The notes beneath the pieces are model-generated. The model made no database searches. It had not been told where the DNA came from and saw only the letters and a program-made list of their open reading frames with translations. Of a DNA stretch of 22,728 nt, positions 1 to 7,606 are shown one piece after another. Location of the stretch: the IMG/VR virus record IMGVR_UViG_3300035698_005275, positions 1-22,728 of that record; one strand, given 5' to 3'. The position numbers and the translations under genes were made by a program. The DNA comes from a virus. The first letter of the stretch is position 1. Every line of letters starts with the position of its first letter.

Positions 1-2
1 CA

Positions 3-170
3 ACTAGTAGTGCACGGGGTTTAATGCAATTTCTAGACAGTAGCTTCGTTAATTATGGCTGTGGGCGCTATGGTGGCAGAACATCGAGTCGTGGACAATT
101 ACTTTGCTCGCTTAATATTATTAGAGACGGGGGCGCTTACAACACCTGGTATATGTATTGGGGAATTTAG
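3..170 (+). CDS. Lysozyme/lytic transglycosylase-like protein, C-terminal end (5' truncated by window)
   Basis: This is the last 55 codons of a gene that enters from the left, read in the third frame and ending at TAG 168-170. The visible part has the pattern of the lysozyme-like transglycosylase (SLT) fold. A small-residue/G-L-M-Q-F segment (SSARGLMQFLDSSF) near the start is followed by YGCGRYGG, then a helix-like stretch and a GAYNTWYMYWG end, matching the usual G-Y-x-x-W close of SLT domains. The catalytic glutamate would lie upstream, outside the window. In phages such domains cut peptidoglycan, either as a virion-borne enzyme at entry or as an endolysin at lysis. The family call comes from motif recognition only, and which role applies cannot be told from the fragment. 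Confidence 0.6.
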   Translation, partial: TSSARGLMQFLDSSFVNYGCGRYGGRTSSRGQLLCSLNIIRDGGAYNTWYMYWGI

Positions 171-192
171 ATCCGTTATAATGGTTCTGCGT

Positions 193-226
193 GTGGATCA
201 GCTTAGGCTCGTCTGCTTTTATTTTT
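193..226 (+). terminator. Possible intrinsic terminator after the lysozyme-like gene
   Basis: An imperfect stem pairs 193-202 with 207-216 around the loop TTAG, with one C-C mismatch and several G-U pairs. It is followed directly by TTTTATTTTT (217-226). The stem is weak but the U-rich tail is good, and it lies 23 bases after the upstream stop in a 139-base gap. It would separate the lysozyme-like gene from the next transcription unit. Confidence 0.4.
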
Positions 227-295
227 ACTATATTAATACGTTACTTCTATGTAATATAAATTTAGTTGATTTATATACTAATTAGCTATGGATAT

Positions 296-304
296 TGTTA
301 TAAT
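296..304 (+). promoter_or_regulatory. Possible extended -10 promoter immediately before the CxxC microprotein gene
   Basis: TGTTATAAT matches an extended -10 element (TGn-TATAAT) and ends five bases before the ATG at 310. No convincing -35 is present. If used, transcription would start at or next to the start codon, giving a nearly leaderless mRNA. That fits the lack of a Shine-Dalgarno sequence here. The region is AT-rich, so a chance match is possible. Confidence 0.3.
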
Positions 305-309
305 TCGTT

Positions 310-501
310 ATGAACAAACACCCACTCCAATGCTCTCACTGTAGAGACTTGTACAGCAACAAATATGATCAAATGCTGATACTTCATTTAGCAACTTGTA
401 TACATTGTTTGTACGAACTAAACAAAACACCAAATTCCAGAATTAAATTACTAAACGAACTTAACTCTTTAGGTTACAAATGGGCACAACATGTCAGATG
501 A
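310..501 (+). CDS. Small double-CxxC (zinc-ribbon-like) protein, 63 aa
   Basis: I do not recognise this family. The protein has two CxxC pairs, CSHC at residues 8-11 and CIHC at 30-33, 18 residues apart, with a histidine at 26. This spacing suits binding of one zinc ion. The second half is helical and basic. There is no Shine-Dalgarno sequence, but a -10-like element sits just upstream. The 3' end overlaps the methyltransferase start by 11 bases, so the two are probably co-translated. In position it lies two genes before the large terminase, where a small terminase subunit is often found, but it has no visible helix-turn-helix and is short for one. It could be a small DNA- or protein-binding accessory factor. 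Coding status is supported by the tight overlap and the paired cysteines. Confidence 0.55.
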   Translation: MNKHPLQCSHCRDLYSNKYDQMLILHLATCIHCLYELNKTPNSRIKLLNELNSLGYKWAQHVR

Positions 502-1072
502 ACGTGTAATACCAGGAACAACTGAAATCTATAACGTTAACAAACATATAGCTAGATACAACATGGCTATGCAACGCTGTCAAGGTAAGGATGTGCTCGA
601 TGTGGCCTCAGGGGCCGGTTATGGCACCAACATGCTGTCCTGGGTCGCTAGGCACGTTTTAGGGGTAGAAAAAGACATAGGTGCGTGGCAATATAGTCAG
701 CTAGAATTCCATAGATATAATGTTGATTTTCATTGTGAAGATCTCACCACATTTATAGACCCAGAAGGGTTTGATGTGATAGTGAGCTTTGAAACTGCAG
801 AACATATAGAAAATCTAGACGACTGGCGAGCTATGGTTAAGCGTAATTTGAGACCAGGAGGACACTTGATCTATTCTGTACCACTAAATGAGGTCCCTGG
901 GTTTAATGAGCATCATTATCATTCTTTTGATTTAGAATCAGCAAAACAATTATATCCTCATGGCCGGCTAGTAGGTTCTGCTATACAAAAAGGTGTAAAT
1001 ATGATGGATGAATCTGAATATGAAGCAGATGAACAATTTACTTATTTTCTAGGAGTTGTTCATAATGGGTAA
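491..1072 (+). CDS. Class I SAM-dependent methyltransferase
   Basis: This 193-residue protein has the Rossmann-type methyltransferase motifs in order. The SAM-binding loop VLDVASGAGYGT is at about residues 35-46, the acidic end of strand 2 is in GVEKD (58-62), FDVIVSFETAEHIE is at 94-107 and RPGG at 121-124. The N-terminal pattern, a short lead then HIARY, resembles methyltransferases found beside glycosyltransferases in polysaccharide clusters; that link is from memory. There is no target-recognition domain or DPPY/NPPY motif of the kind expected in DNA adenine methyltransferases, so a small molecule, glycan or protein substrate is more likely. It overlaps the CxxC gene by 11 bases and the terminase start by 8 bases, so it sits inside the packaging operon. 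The glycosyltransferase at 7607 may act in the same modification pathway; this is inference. Confidence 0.8.
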   Translation: MSDERVIPGTTEIYNVNKHIARYNMAMQRCQGKDVLDVASGAGYGTNMLSWVARHVLGVEKDIGAWQYSQLEFHRYNVDFHCEDLTTFIDPEGFDVIVSFETAEHIENLDDWRAMVKRNLRPGGHLIYSVPLNEVPGFNEHHYHSFDLESAKQLYPHGRLVGSAIQKGVNMMDESEYEADEQFTYFLGVVHNG

Positions 1073-2768
1073 ATATGACAAAGATTCTGCAATTCTAGAA
1101 TGGATTGATAAACACGGCCTAGTAAACAGCAGAGGTGAAAAATTTGAATTTGATGCACACTCTTTTCTACTCGAACCTTTATCTGATTGGTCACAGACTA
1201 TTGCAATACCTAAATCAGCGCAAATCGGCTTCTCTGAGAGTTTTGGGATACTGAAAGCTCTTTTTGCGGCATACTACTATAAACATAATGTAATCTATAC
1301 AAACCCTACATCTTCTGCTTCAGATACATTTGTATCTACTAAGGTTAATACTATTCTAGATAAGAACCCAGCACTTCTAGACTTAGTAGAGTTTAGCAAG
1401 CTAGATTTAAAACAACTTAAGACGATGGATGGCGGAAGTCGTTTCATATATTTTAGGGGTACTCACTCAGGTGAGACTAAAGACAGACAATCGGATGCTA
1501 CAGCTGGTCTGTCTATTACGTCTGATTTGAATATTTATGATGAACGTGACCGCTCTGACCAGTTCGTTATTGATCAGTATAATTCACGTCTAGAAAATTC
1601 ATCTTATGCAGGTGAATGGTCATTCAGCAACCCTACGTATCCAGGTGTAGGCGTTAGTAAGTTGTGGGATGATAGTGATCAAAAGCATTGGTTCGTGAAA
1701 TGTCCTCATTGCGGGCACAGACAATACTTAGATTGGATAAAGTTAGGAGAAGAAGACCAGGGTGGAACGCCCGAACACTGCTTAGTAGATATCGAAGGTC
1801 TAAAATTTGTTTGCAGTAAATGTAGTAGACACATTACAGACCAAACGAGAATGTTAGGTGAATGGGTGGCTAAATATCCAGGCAAAGATATTTCTGGTTA
1901 CTGGATGTCTCAAATGAACTATATAAAACATTCTGTAGGCCGTATACGTGAAAAGGAGTTAGACCGCGAACCTAGCAACTTCTATAACTACGTACTAGGC
2001 AAGCCGTATCAGAGCGAAGATGTTTCGATCGATAGAAATATCATTTTCAGCAATTTAGTGCCAGGTAACAAAAAAGATATCAAAGCGAGTTATATGGGGA
2101 TAGATCAGGGCGTTACAAAGCACTATGTAATAGGTAATGTAGATGGTATTTTTGAGATAGGTACTACTGATGACTGGGCAGAAATTGAGGCTCTTATCCA
2201 CAAATATAAACCAGAGGTTGTTGTAAGTGATGCTATGCCTTATCCTAATGCGGTAAACAAATTAATAGAGAAATTCAAAGATAGTAGACACACACGCATC
2301 TTTATGGCTTATTATAAAGAGCCTAAAGACCAATCACAACCAATACAATGGCAGAAAGGTAAGAAGCGTCATGAAGTTATTGTAAACAGAACAATGATGT
2401 TTGACATTGTAGTAGATAAGCTAATATCAGGTAATGTCCCAATATCTATGAGCCAAAGCGAAGCTATGCCTTTAGCTGATGCATGGTCTACAATGTACCG
2501 AGGCACCAGAGAGGACAGTTTAGGCATACAGCGGCCTACTTGGGACACTTCGAACAAATCTATTGATCATTATGCACACGCAACCATATATGCAGAAGTG
2601 GCAAAAAGTAAAGCGACCGGGACTATGAGTGGGACATACGAAACAGACAGACAGCGAGATGATAAGCAAAAACAAACGATCAAAATAGATGATCATTTAA
2701 TGGCTAAGTTGCCTGATCTTAATGACTTTGTAGAGCAATATAATAGACGGCGTAATCGCAGACGTTGA
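1065..2768 (+). CDS. terL: Terminase large subunit (GpA-like), DNA-packaging ATPase/nuclease
   Basis: The 567-residue protein matches the lambda GpA-type large terminase, which pumps DNA into the procapsid through the portal and cuts concatemers. A Walker A-like segment IPKSAQIGFSES lies at 48-59. The Walker B strand with its acidic pair, NIYDE, is at 156-160. A zinc-binding insertion typical of GpA proteins has C213/C216 (CPHC) and C250/C253 (CSKC). The RNase H-like nuclease domain shows D347 (MGIDQG) and D389 (VVVSDAMP), and a late aspartate in SIDHYAHA. The C-terminus is basic (RRRNRRR). I chose ATG 1065, not the upstream TTG at 1056, because AGGAG at 1051-1055 is spaced nine bases from it. 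This is the clearest Shine-Dalgarno sequence in the window. It overlaps the methyltransferase by 8 bases. No small terminase is recognisable nearby. Confidence 0.93.
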   Translation: MGKYDKDSAILEWIDKHGLVNSRGEKFEFDAHSFLLEPLSDWSQTIAIPKSAQIGFSESFGILKALFAAYYYKHNVIYTNPTSSASDTFVSTKVNTILDKNPALLDLVEFSKLDLKQLKTMDGGSRFIYFRGTHSGETKDRQSDATAGLSITSDLNIYDERDRSDQFVIDQYNSRLENSSYAGEWSFSNPTYPGVGVSKLWDDSDQKHWFVKCPHCGHRQYLDWIKLGEEDQGGTPEHCLVDIEGLKFVCSKCSRHITDQTRMLGEWVAKYPGKDISGYWMSQMNYIKHSVGRIREKELDREPSNFYNYVLGKPYQSEDVSIDRNIIFSNLVPGNKKDIKASYMGIDQGVTKHYVIGNVDGIFEIGTTDDWAEIEALIHKYKPEVVVSDAMPYPNAVNKLIEKFKDSRHTRIFMAYYKEPKDQSQPIQWQKGKKRHEVIVNRTMMFDIVVDKLISGNVPISMSQSEAMPLADAWSTMYRGTREDSLGIQRPTWDTSNKSIDHYAHATIYAEVAKSKATGTMSGTYETDRQRDDKQKQTIKIDDHLMAKLPDLNDFVEQYNRRRNRRR

Positions 2769-2821
2769 TTCCTTGTCAGCTGTGGAGATTTAGACTAACA
2801 TGAACTACTTATTTGTACTAA

Positions 2822-4918
2822 ATGACCGATTTCACTCAACAAAAAGACTATACTGAAGACATTAAAACCTTGCGTACTGATCAGTACAAAGAAAATATTG
2901 ATGACGACAAGATAATTGAAATGTACAAAGAGGATCTGAACGATGCTGATAGCCTATACAACGAGCTACTAAGTGTATTCCATAAATCCGAACGCTATTG
3001 GAGAGGCCAGCAAGTTACTATCGGCGATTTACGCTATGGTGAATCTAATATTGTTGATAATAAAATCCTGGTTGCAGTCGAAAAGTCTGTAGCTAAAATT
3101 ACATCTTCTACGCCACACCCGTGGATAACAGTAACTCCCAAAAATAGTAAAGGTTTGGCTATCCAAGAAAAGTTACAAAGGATGATGATTGATGCGTGGG
3201 ATTATGATTTGAATATGCAACAAAAAGGTGAAAGAACCTCCCGTATCTATTATATGGCTCGTGTCGGATGGGCCAAATATGGATTAGATGATAGTAGTGA
3301 CTTGTTTGTTGACGTAGTTAGACCGGAATCAATAAGATATGAAATAAATAAAGAATTACACGAGAGTAGATTTTTTATTCACTACTTGACTGCCTCAATT
3401 GCTGAACTTAAGGCTAGGTTCCCAAATTCCAAAGAACATTTAAATGATCTTGCTAAGCAACATGGTAGTAATAGATCAGAAATAACATACGCAGAGTATT
3501 GGGGTAAGTTTTATACAGATAGCGGTGAATGTAAGATTTTTGTATCATGGTTATACAATGGCCACGTTTTCAAGACAGACGTTGACCCTTTGTGGCATAA
3601 GACAAAGAAAAATAACCACTTCAAATATAATAGATTCCCATTTATACCTATGCACTCGCTGGCTACAGCAGGGTCTGTAGTAGATGAAACGTCATTAATT
3701 GAGCAGTCGTTAGCATTGCAAGATAATATCAATGAGCGTAAGCGTCAGATCTCGCGGAATGCATGGTTAGCTAATGGGATACTTGTAGCAACAGCGGCTG
3801 CTATGGATGAAGCTGACTTTTTATCAATGGATTTCTTCACGGACAAGGTGTTTCTAAAAGCAGAGATGGAAAGTATCAGTGCTGGGTTTGGAACAGTAAC
3901 AGGCCGACCATTTGAAAGTGGTATTTATGATGATATGCAACAGTCTGCTAGTTCAATCAGTGATATATTTGGGATTGTAGACATTATACCCGGTGAAATA
4001 TCTCAACCAGAAGGCACAGGTCGGCTAGACTTAACTGCGCGAGCATACGAACAGTTTGCAGAAGATATATATAATGCCGTCTTACAGCTAATGTGTGTTA
4101 GCTCTAAGGACGAATACATCATATCTACAGATAAAGATGAATATGGAGACACTGTTATGCCAGGCGCAAACACCGGGCTGACTACTATTGATACAAACGA
4201 CAATAAAATAGCTAAAAAAGATCTATATAACTTTGATGTAAAAATTAGAGTACGCAAAGGGACTGTATTGCCAAAAGATCCTGTCACTGATAGAGACGCA
4301 GCGTTTAAGTTGATGCAAACAGGACAGTTAGATCCTTATACATTTGCTAAGATGGCTGGTTTAGATAATCCGAAACAGTTCGCCAAGCGCATGTTTATGT
4401 GGAGTGACCCAGAGCTTAAGAAAGATCTGTTCCCTGACTTGGCAGGTGGTGAAAACTTGCACCCAACAGGGATTAGACAAATTGAAATAATAAATAAGGC
4501 ATTTGATAATGAAGGCTTTATGAAGAAGTACGCTGACAGCCTAGAAGACCTGCCTGCAGCTACTGTATATGCTGACTTTATGGATGCTGAAGATTTGAAC
4601 TCACACGTCAACACTCATAATCTATATATGAGAGGTGCTGAAGTACACCCTGACTTGATACCATTTAGTGATTTACCTATTGACCTACAAACAATACATA
4701 TGAAGCATGTGAAGTTTGAAAAAGATCAATTAGAAATGCTTTTGAAAGAAGAACAACAGAACCAACCACCACAAGCAGAACAAATGCCGCCAGAAGGACA
4801 AATGCCTGCTGAAATGTCTATAGATGGCCAATTACCTCCAGAGGCGGCTCTACCTATAGACCAACCTCTACCCCCAGAGCAAGCCTTGCCTATTGAGGTA
4901 CAACCCCCTGTCGTATAA
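2822..4918 (+). CDS. Portal protein (P22-like)
   Basis: This is a 698-residue protein in the standard place between terminase and scaffold. It has the features of the long P22-type portal, the dodecameric ring at the capsid vertex through which DNA passes and onto which the terminase and tail dock. Supporting segments include an N-terminal helical wing with a YWRGQQ-like segment, a central TASIAELKARFP stretch, and helices around QSLALQDNINERKRQISRNA. A long C-terminal helical part precedes a flexible tail. The last 60 residues (about 639-698) are rich in Pro, Gln and Glu, with repeated PPE and LPI units. The 53-base spacer upstream has no Shine-Dalgarno sequence near the start. Length and order agree with the family; the assignment rests on pattern and context rather than one diagnostic motif. 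Confidence 0.87.
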   Translation: MTDFTQQKDYTEDIKTLRTDQYKENIDDDKIIEMYKEDLNDADSLYNELLSVFHKSERYWRGQQVTIGDLRYGESNIVDNKILVAVEKSVAKITSSTPHPWITVTPKNSKGLAIQEKLQRMMIDAWDYDLNMQQKGERTSRIYYMARVGWAKYGLDDSSDLFVDVVRPESIRYEINKELHESRFFIHYLTASIAELKARFPNSKEHLNDLAKQHGSNRSEITYAEYWGKFYTDSGECKIFVSWLYNGHVFKTDVDPLWHKTKKNNHFKYNRFPFIPMHSLATAGSVVDETSLIEQSLALQDNINERKRQISRNAWLANGILVATAAAMDEADFLSMDFFTDKVFLKAEMESISAGFGTVTGRPFESGIYDDMQQSASSISDIFGIVDIIPGEISQPEGTGRLDLTARAYEQFAEDIYNAVLQLMCVSSKDEYIISTDKDEYGDTVMPGANTGLTTIDTNDNKIAKKDLYNFDVKIRVRKGTVLPKDPVTDRDAAFKLMQTGQLDPYTFAKMAGLDNPKQFAKRMFMWSDPELKKDLFPDLAGGENLHPTGIRQIEIINKAFDNEGFMKKYADSLEDLPAATVYADFMDAEDLNSHVNTHNLYMRGAEVHPDLIPFSDLPIDLQTIHMKHVKFEKDQLEMLLKEEQQNQPPQAEQMPPEGQMPAEMSIDGQLPPEAALPIDQPLPPEQALPIEVQPPVV
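4735..4915 (+). repeat. Degenerate Pro/Gln/Glu-rich repeats at the portal C-terminus
   Basis: The end of the portal gene encodes an irregular series of short units (MPPEGQMPAEM, LPPEAALPIDQP, LPPEQALPIEV). The DNA is correspondingly repetitive around cctccagag/cccccagag. Such a stretch would be disordered, with polyproline-like segments, and could contact scaffold or internal proteins. The repeat is real in sequence; the role is inference. Confidence 0.6.
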
Positions 4919-5000
4919 CAATTGCCAATAAAAAAGTATTAATGTATATTAAGTTTGTACATCTAACCGAACGAGTCGGGTATAAGCGGAAAACTAGATA

Positions 5001-5018
5001 TTTTTTACAATCCTATCA
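5001..5018 (+). promoter_or_regulatory. T-tract leader element before the scaffold gene
   Basis: Six T's (5001-5006) are followed by exactly 12 bases and then ATG 5019, with no Shine-Dalgarno sequence. The same arrangement recurs before the genes at 5785, 6857, 7093, 8981 and 11212. TACAAT (5006-5011) overlaps the tract and could also be read as a -10 box, so it may act in transcription or translation. Confidence 0.4.
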
Positions 5019-5768
5019 ATGGATGAAGCAACAACAGGCGCAATCGCTCAGAAATCGCCATCTGAGACTAACGCAAGTGCAAGCGAAACCGCACAGATCG
5101 AAGGTCAATCTGATCAAGATCCACAAAAAGGACCTGTCCCATATGACAGATTTTCAGAAGTGGTTCAAGAAAAGAATACTTTCAAAGCAGAACTTGAAGA
5201 ACTTAAAGCATCTCAACAGGACTTGCTGAAAAGGTTTGAAGAAGGATCGCAAAAAAGTGAGGAAGCTCAAACCGAACAGGTAGATAAATATCTGCAGTTA
5301 GGTGAAAAGTATTTCCAAACCGAGGAAGATCGTCAGATTTTCCGCAAATTATTTCCTGCTATGAAGGATGCAATTTTTACACAAGCTGCGGAAGCAGAAG
5401 AAGCAAGAATTGCTAACGAAACAAAGCAGCAAGAAGAAGCTCGCAAAGCTGAAGAAAAAGCTGAGCAACAAACACAGCAAGTTGTTAAGGAAATAGAGGA
5501 TAAACTAGGCAGTAAAGAAAAGGTGGCCGAATTTGGTACTTATCTAAAAGGTTTTTTAGACAAGTTCCCAAAGCTTCAAGATGCATTAGACAACGACGAT
5601 TTACGCCGCTTGGCAGATGACTTTCTTGAACAAGATTCGAGCAATTCAACATCTATCGGTAAACCTAGCCAATCGGGTAGGCCTGATAATACTAAACCAG
5701 TTCCAATAGATCCTAATGATGACACCGTGACACATGCTTTAAAGGCATGGAGAAATAAATTTAATTAA
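5019..5768 (+). CDS. Capsid scaffolding protein
   Basis: The 249-residue, highly charged protein lies directly before the major capsid gene. Residues 1-40 are acidic and Ser/Thr/Gln-rich. The segment VPYDRFSEVVQEKNTFKAEL at about 40-59 is a pattern I associate with phage scaffolds, leading into a coiled coil. A second long Glu/Ala/Lys/Gln helix covers roughly 120-165. The C-terminus has a disordered Ser/Pro-rich linker and then a basic segment (HALKAWRNKFN) that suits the capsid-binding helix of scaffolds. It would direct procapsid assembly and then be lost. No protease domain or catalytic triad is visible, so it seems to be a pure scaffold. A 100-base gap separates it from the portal. A different-frame ORF from 4942 to 5229 has no support. 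Confidence 0.83.
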   Translation: MDEATTGAIAQKSPSETNASASETAQIEGQSDQDPQKGPVPYDRFSEVVQEKNTFKAELEELKASQQDLLKRFEEGSQKSEEAQTEQVDKYLQLGEKYFQTEEDRQIFRKLFPAMKDAIFTQAAEAEEARIANETKQQEEARKAEEKAEQQTQQVVKEIEDKLGSKEKVAEFGTYLKGFLDKFPKLQDALDNDDLRRLADDFLEQDSSNSTSIGKPSQSGRPDNTKPVPIDPNDDTVTHALKAWRNKFN

Positions 5769-5784
5769 TTTTTAATCTAAAGTA
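5769..5784 (+). promoter_or_regulatory. T-tract leader element before the major capsid gene
   Basis: TTTTT at 5769-5773 and then AATCTAAAGTA precede ATG 5785. The stretch TTAATCTAA is also seen just before the next gene (6842-6851, CTTAATCTAA). It therefore appears twice at the same distance from a start, which argues for a shared leader signal. Confidence 0.4.
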
Positions 5785-6846
5785 ATGATTCTTGATGCAA
5801 ATGCACAGTCATTCATCCAAACAGATATTCTACCAAAAGCGGTAGATACTCTAAACAGTGGTAATGCGCTGACTCAGTTTTTGCTAAATAACACAAAAAC
5901 ATGGTCAGGCCGTCTTTTAGAGCGTCCTATTATTATCGGCTCTGCTGGCAATGGTGGTTCTTTCTCAGGACTAGACAAATTTTCTACAAACACTACAGAC
6001 ACTAAAGTCAAAGCATCTTTTGATCCTCGTGGATATGAACAACCAGTTGTTCTACCGCAAATGGAAATTGATATTGCTCGTGCTAGTGATTCATCTATTG
6101 AGATTGTAGCTGCTTCAATTGAAGAAGCTGTAAACGAAATGGCCGACAACCTAGGAGATCTATTCTATGGTGATGGGACAGGAAACACTAGTAAAGACTT
6201 TTTGGGTCTTGCAGCTGCTGTAGATGATGGTGGTGAAGTAGCTACTTATGGTGGCATTTCTCGTTCAACTTATACAACTTGGAAATCTTACGAAGCCGAT
6301 CAAGGTGGTGCGTTAACTTTAGCTGCAATGGCTAATGCTTTCGACGCTGCTACACACGGTAGCGACAGACCAACTGTTATTTTGACAACAGAAGCTATCC
6401 GAAGTGCTTATGAAACACTATTAACACCAACGCTACGTCATACAGACGGTCTAAAAACTGTTCTACCTAATGGTAAGATCAGTATGGACGGTACTATGGC
6501 AGGTCACTCAGGTGATCTAGGGTTTACAGGAACGTTCTACCGTGGTGTACCTATTATCGCAGATGAAAAGGCTACAGCTGGTACTATGTACTTCTTAAAC
6601 TTGAAGCACTTAGCGTTCTATAGACTAAAGTCTACTGCTGAAGGGTATACTAACGTTAAATTGGGTGGAAACACTCAAATTGATGGTGTTTACTCTGACC
6701 AGTTTGCTTCATCCGCAGCTGGGTTTGATTGGAGCGGATTCATGATGCCAGAAGATCAATACGCAAGTGTAGGTCATCTTATCCTTATGGGTAACTTGGT
6801 AACATTCAACCCTAATCGTCATGCAGTAATTAACACTATTTCTTAA
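5785..6846 (+). CDS. Major capsid protein (HK97 fold)
   Basis: This 353-residue protein follows the scaffold after 16 bases and has the pattern of HK97-fold coat proteins. After an N-terminal arm come a strand-rich E-loop-like region (PIIIGSAGNGGSFSGLDKFS), a long helix with VAASIEEAVNEMADNLGDLF around residue 110, and then the characteristic YGDGTGNTSKDFLGL. The P- and A-domain pattern includes PTVILTTEAIRSAYETLL and the closing strand segments. It would form the icosahedral shell. There is no N-terminal delta domain large enough to replace a scaffold, which fits with the separate scaffold gene. The start ATG has T5 at 5769-5773 placed 11 bases before it and no Shine-Dalgarno sequence, although this should be among the most highly expressed genes of the phage. 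Confidence 0.9.
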   Translation: MILDANAQSFIQTDILPKAVDTLNSGNALTQFLLNNTKTWSGRLLERPIIIGSAGNGGSFSGLDKFSTNTTDTKVKASFDPRGYEQPVVLPQMEIDIARASDSSIEIVAASIEEAVNEMADNLGDLFYGDGTGNTSKDFLGLAAAVDDGGEVATYGGISRSTYTTWKSYEADQGGALTLAAMANAFDAATHGSDRPTVILTTEAIRSAYETLLTPTLRHTDGLKTVLPNGKISMDGTMAGHSGDLGFTGTFYRGVPIIADEKATAGTMYFLNLKHLAFYRLKSTAEGYTNVKLGGNTQIDGVYSDQFASSAAGFDWSGFMMPEDQYASVGHLILMGNLVTFNPNRHAVINTIS

Positions 6847-6856
6847 TCTAAGCAAC

Positions 6857-7072
6857 ATGGCTAAACTAAGCGAAGTACAACCAGCATTATCCCCAACAGG
6901 GGCTATTGATGCTGACATCGTAACCGCAACTAGTGGTGCTACATGTATTAGATTAATATCAGTAGACGGTACAGAGTATTTTATCTTTCCGGATAATAGT
7001 GGAGACCTAAGAATCTCCACTACTCTGCCAACAACTGATACTGCTGGTACTGTAGTTGGAACACAATCTTAA
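6857..7072 (+). CDS. Small hypothetical head-module protein, 71 aa
   Basis: I do not recognise this family. The protein is short, has little charge and is rich in Thr, Ala, Gly and Ser, with alternating hydrophobic residues (ATCIRLISVDGTEYFIF) typical of a small beta-sandwich or beta-hairpin protein. It starts 10 bases after the major capsid stop and ends 20 bases before the decoration-like gene. It is therefore placed where capsid accessory or cement proteins are encoded. The start has the T-rich/12-base leader seen at its neighbours. The size, composition and strand pattern suit a capsid-surface or spike protein, but that is inference from context. Confidence 0.6.
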   Translation: MAKLSEVQPALSPTGAIDADIVTATSGATCIRLISVDGTEYFIFPDNSGDLRISTTLPTTDTAGTVVGTQS

Positions 7073-7074
7073 TA

Positions 7075-7092
7075 TTTTTTAATTAATTCAAA
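7075..7092 (+). promoter_or_regulatory. T-tract leader element before the decoration-like gene
   Basis: Six T's at 7075-7080, 12 bases, then ATG 7093. The spacing is the same as at 5019 and 8981, and there is no purine-rich ribosome-binding sequence. Confidence 0.4.
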
Positions 7093-7560
7093 ATGGCACA
7101 AAAGTCAATTAACGCAGGCGCTGTAACAGACTCAAGCACTGAGCGTTTACACGAATTTGGTCGACTTCGTTTCGAAACTGACGGCGGAGTAGAAAAAGTT
7201 TATCAGTACGTTCAAGTAGTAGATGCTGCTGTAGCAGACGGCGATGCACTAGAAGTAGCTAGCGCAACTAATCCTTACATCGTATCTAATGACCGTTCAG
7301 GTGGTTCGTCTATAGCAGGTGTACCAGCTGGTGTTGCAGTAGGAACTATTGCAGCTAACTCATACGGGTGGATTCTTGTAAGAGGTTATAAAGCTAATGC
7401 TAAAACAGATGGTTCTGTAGCAGCTGGACAAGCTGTGATTAGAGCTTCGGCTGATGGTGTGTTAGACTCTGCAGATAGTATTTCCGCAGGTAAAACCTTC
7501 GGAACTGCACTTGCTAATGACACAACTAGTCGAGGAAAAGTATTCGTAAGCACGCTGTAA
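7093..7560 (+). CDS. Capsid decoration/cement-like protein
   Basis: The 155-residue beta-rich protein lies just after the coat gene. It has the pattern of phage head-decoration proteins of the DUF2190-like kind: an early VYQYVQVVDAAVADGDAL strand pair, a GVPAGVAVGTIAANSYGWILV segment, and then DGSVAAGQAVIRASADG and a late GTALANDT turn. These proteins bind the outside of HK97-type shells and stabilise them against internal DNA pressure. The start has the T6/12-base leader. The gene is followed at once by a strong hairpin (7563-7603) that could define the 3' end or stability of the highly expressed head mRNA. The family call is from pattern and position. Confidence 0.65.
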   Translation: MAQKSINAGAVTDSSTERLHEFGRLRFETDGGVEKVYQYVQVVDAAVADGDALEVASATNPYIVSNDRSGGSSIAGVPAGVAVGTIAANSYGWILVRGYKANAKTDGSVAAGQAVIRASADGVLDSADSISAGKTFGTALANDTTSRGKVFVSTL

Positions 7561-7562
7561 AG

Positions 7563-7603
7563 TTTTTACACTCGGCCCACTCGTATGGGCCGGGATGTGA
7601 AAA
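7563..7603 (+). other. Strong RNA hairpin between the decoration-like gene and the glycosyltransferase gene
   Basis: CTCGGCCCA (7571-7579) pairs with TGGGCCGGG (7586-7594) around the loop CTCGTA, nine pairs with one G-U. Beyond a one-base bulge the arms continue as TTTTTACA against TGTGAAAA. No U-run follows on either strand, so it is not a standard intrinsic terminator. It begins two bases after the upstream stop and ends three bases before the next ATG, so it should both protect the upstream mRNA end and occlude the next start. Confidence 0.7.
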
Positions 7604-7606
7604 TTT

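Noticed and set aside
55-285. Plus-strand ORF of 76 codons near the left edge
   Set aside because: It runs in another frame across the transglycosylase-like C-terminus and the probable terminator, and its peptide has no domain-like pattern.
171-309. tRNA or small RNA in the first gap
   Set aside because: No cloverleaf, CCA end or T-loop sequence could be found; only a weak terminator-like stem and AT-rich DNA.
1056-1064. TTG start three codons before the terminase ATG
   Set aside because: The AGGAG at 1051-1055 would directly abut the TTG, while it has ideal spacing to ATG 1065.
4919-5018. Sigma-70 promoter in the portal-scaffold gap
   Set aside because: TTGTAC and TATAAG are about 20 bases apart, too far for a good promoter; only the T-tract near the start is kept.
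4942-5229. Plus-strand ORF of 95 codons before and inside the scaffold gene
   Set aside because: It is a frame shadow of the scaffold, with basic, low-information sequence; the scaffold frame has clear coiled coils.
7563-7603. Reading the hairpin as an intrinsic terminator
   Set aside because: No U-run follows on either strand; A's follow the stem on the plus strand.
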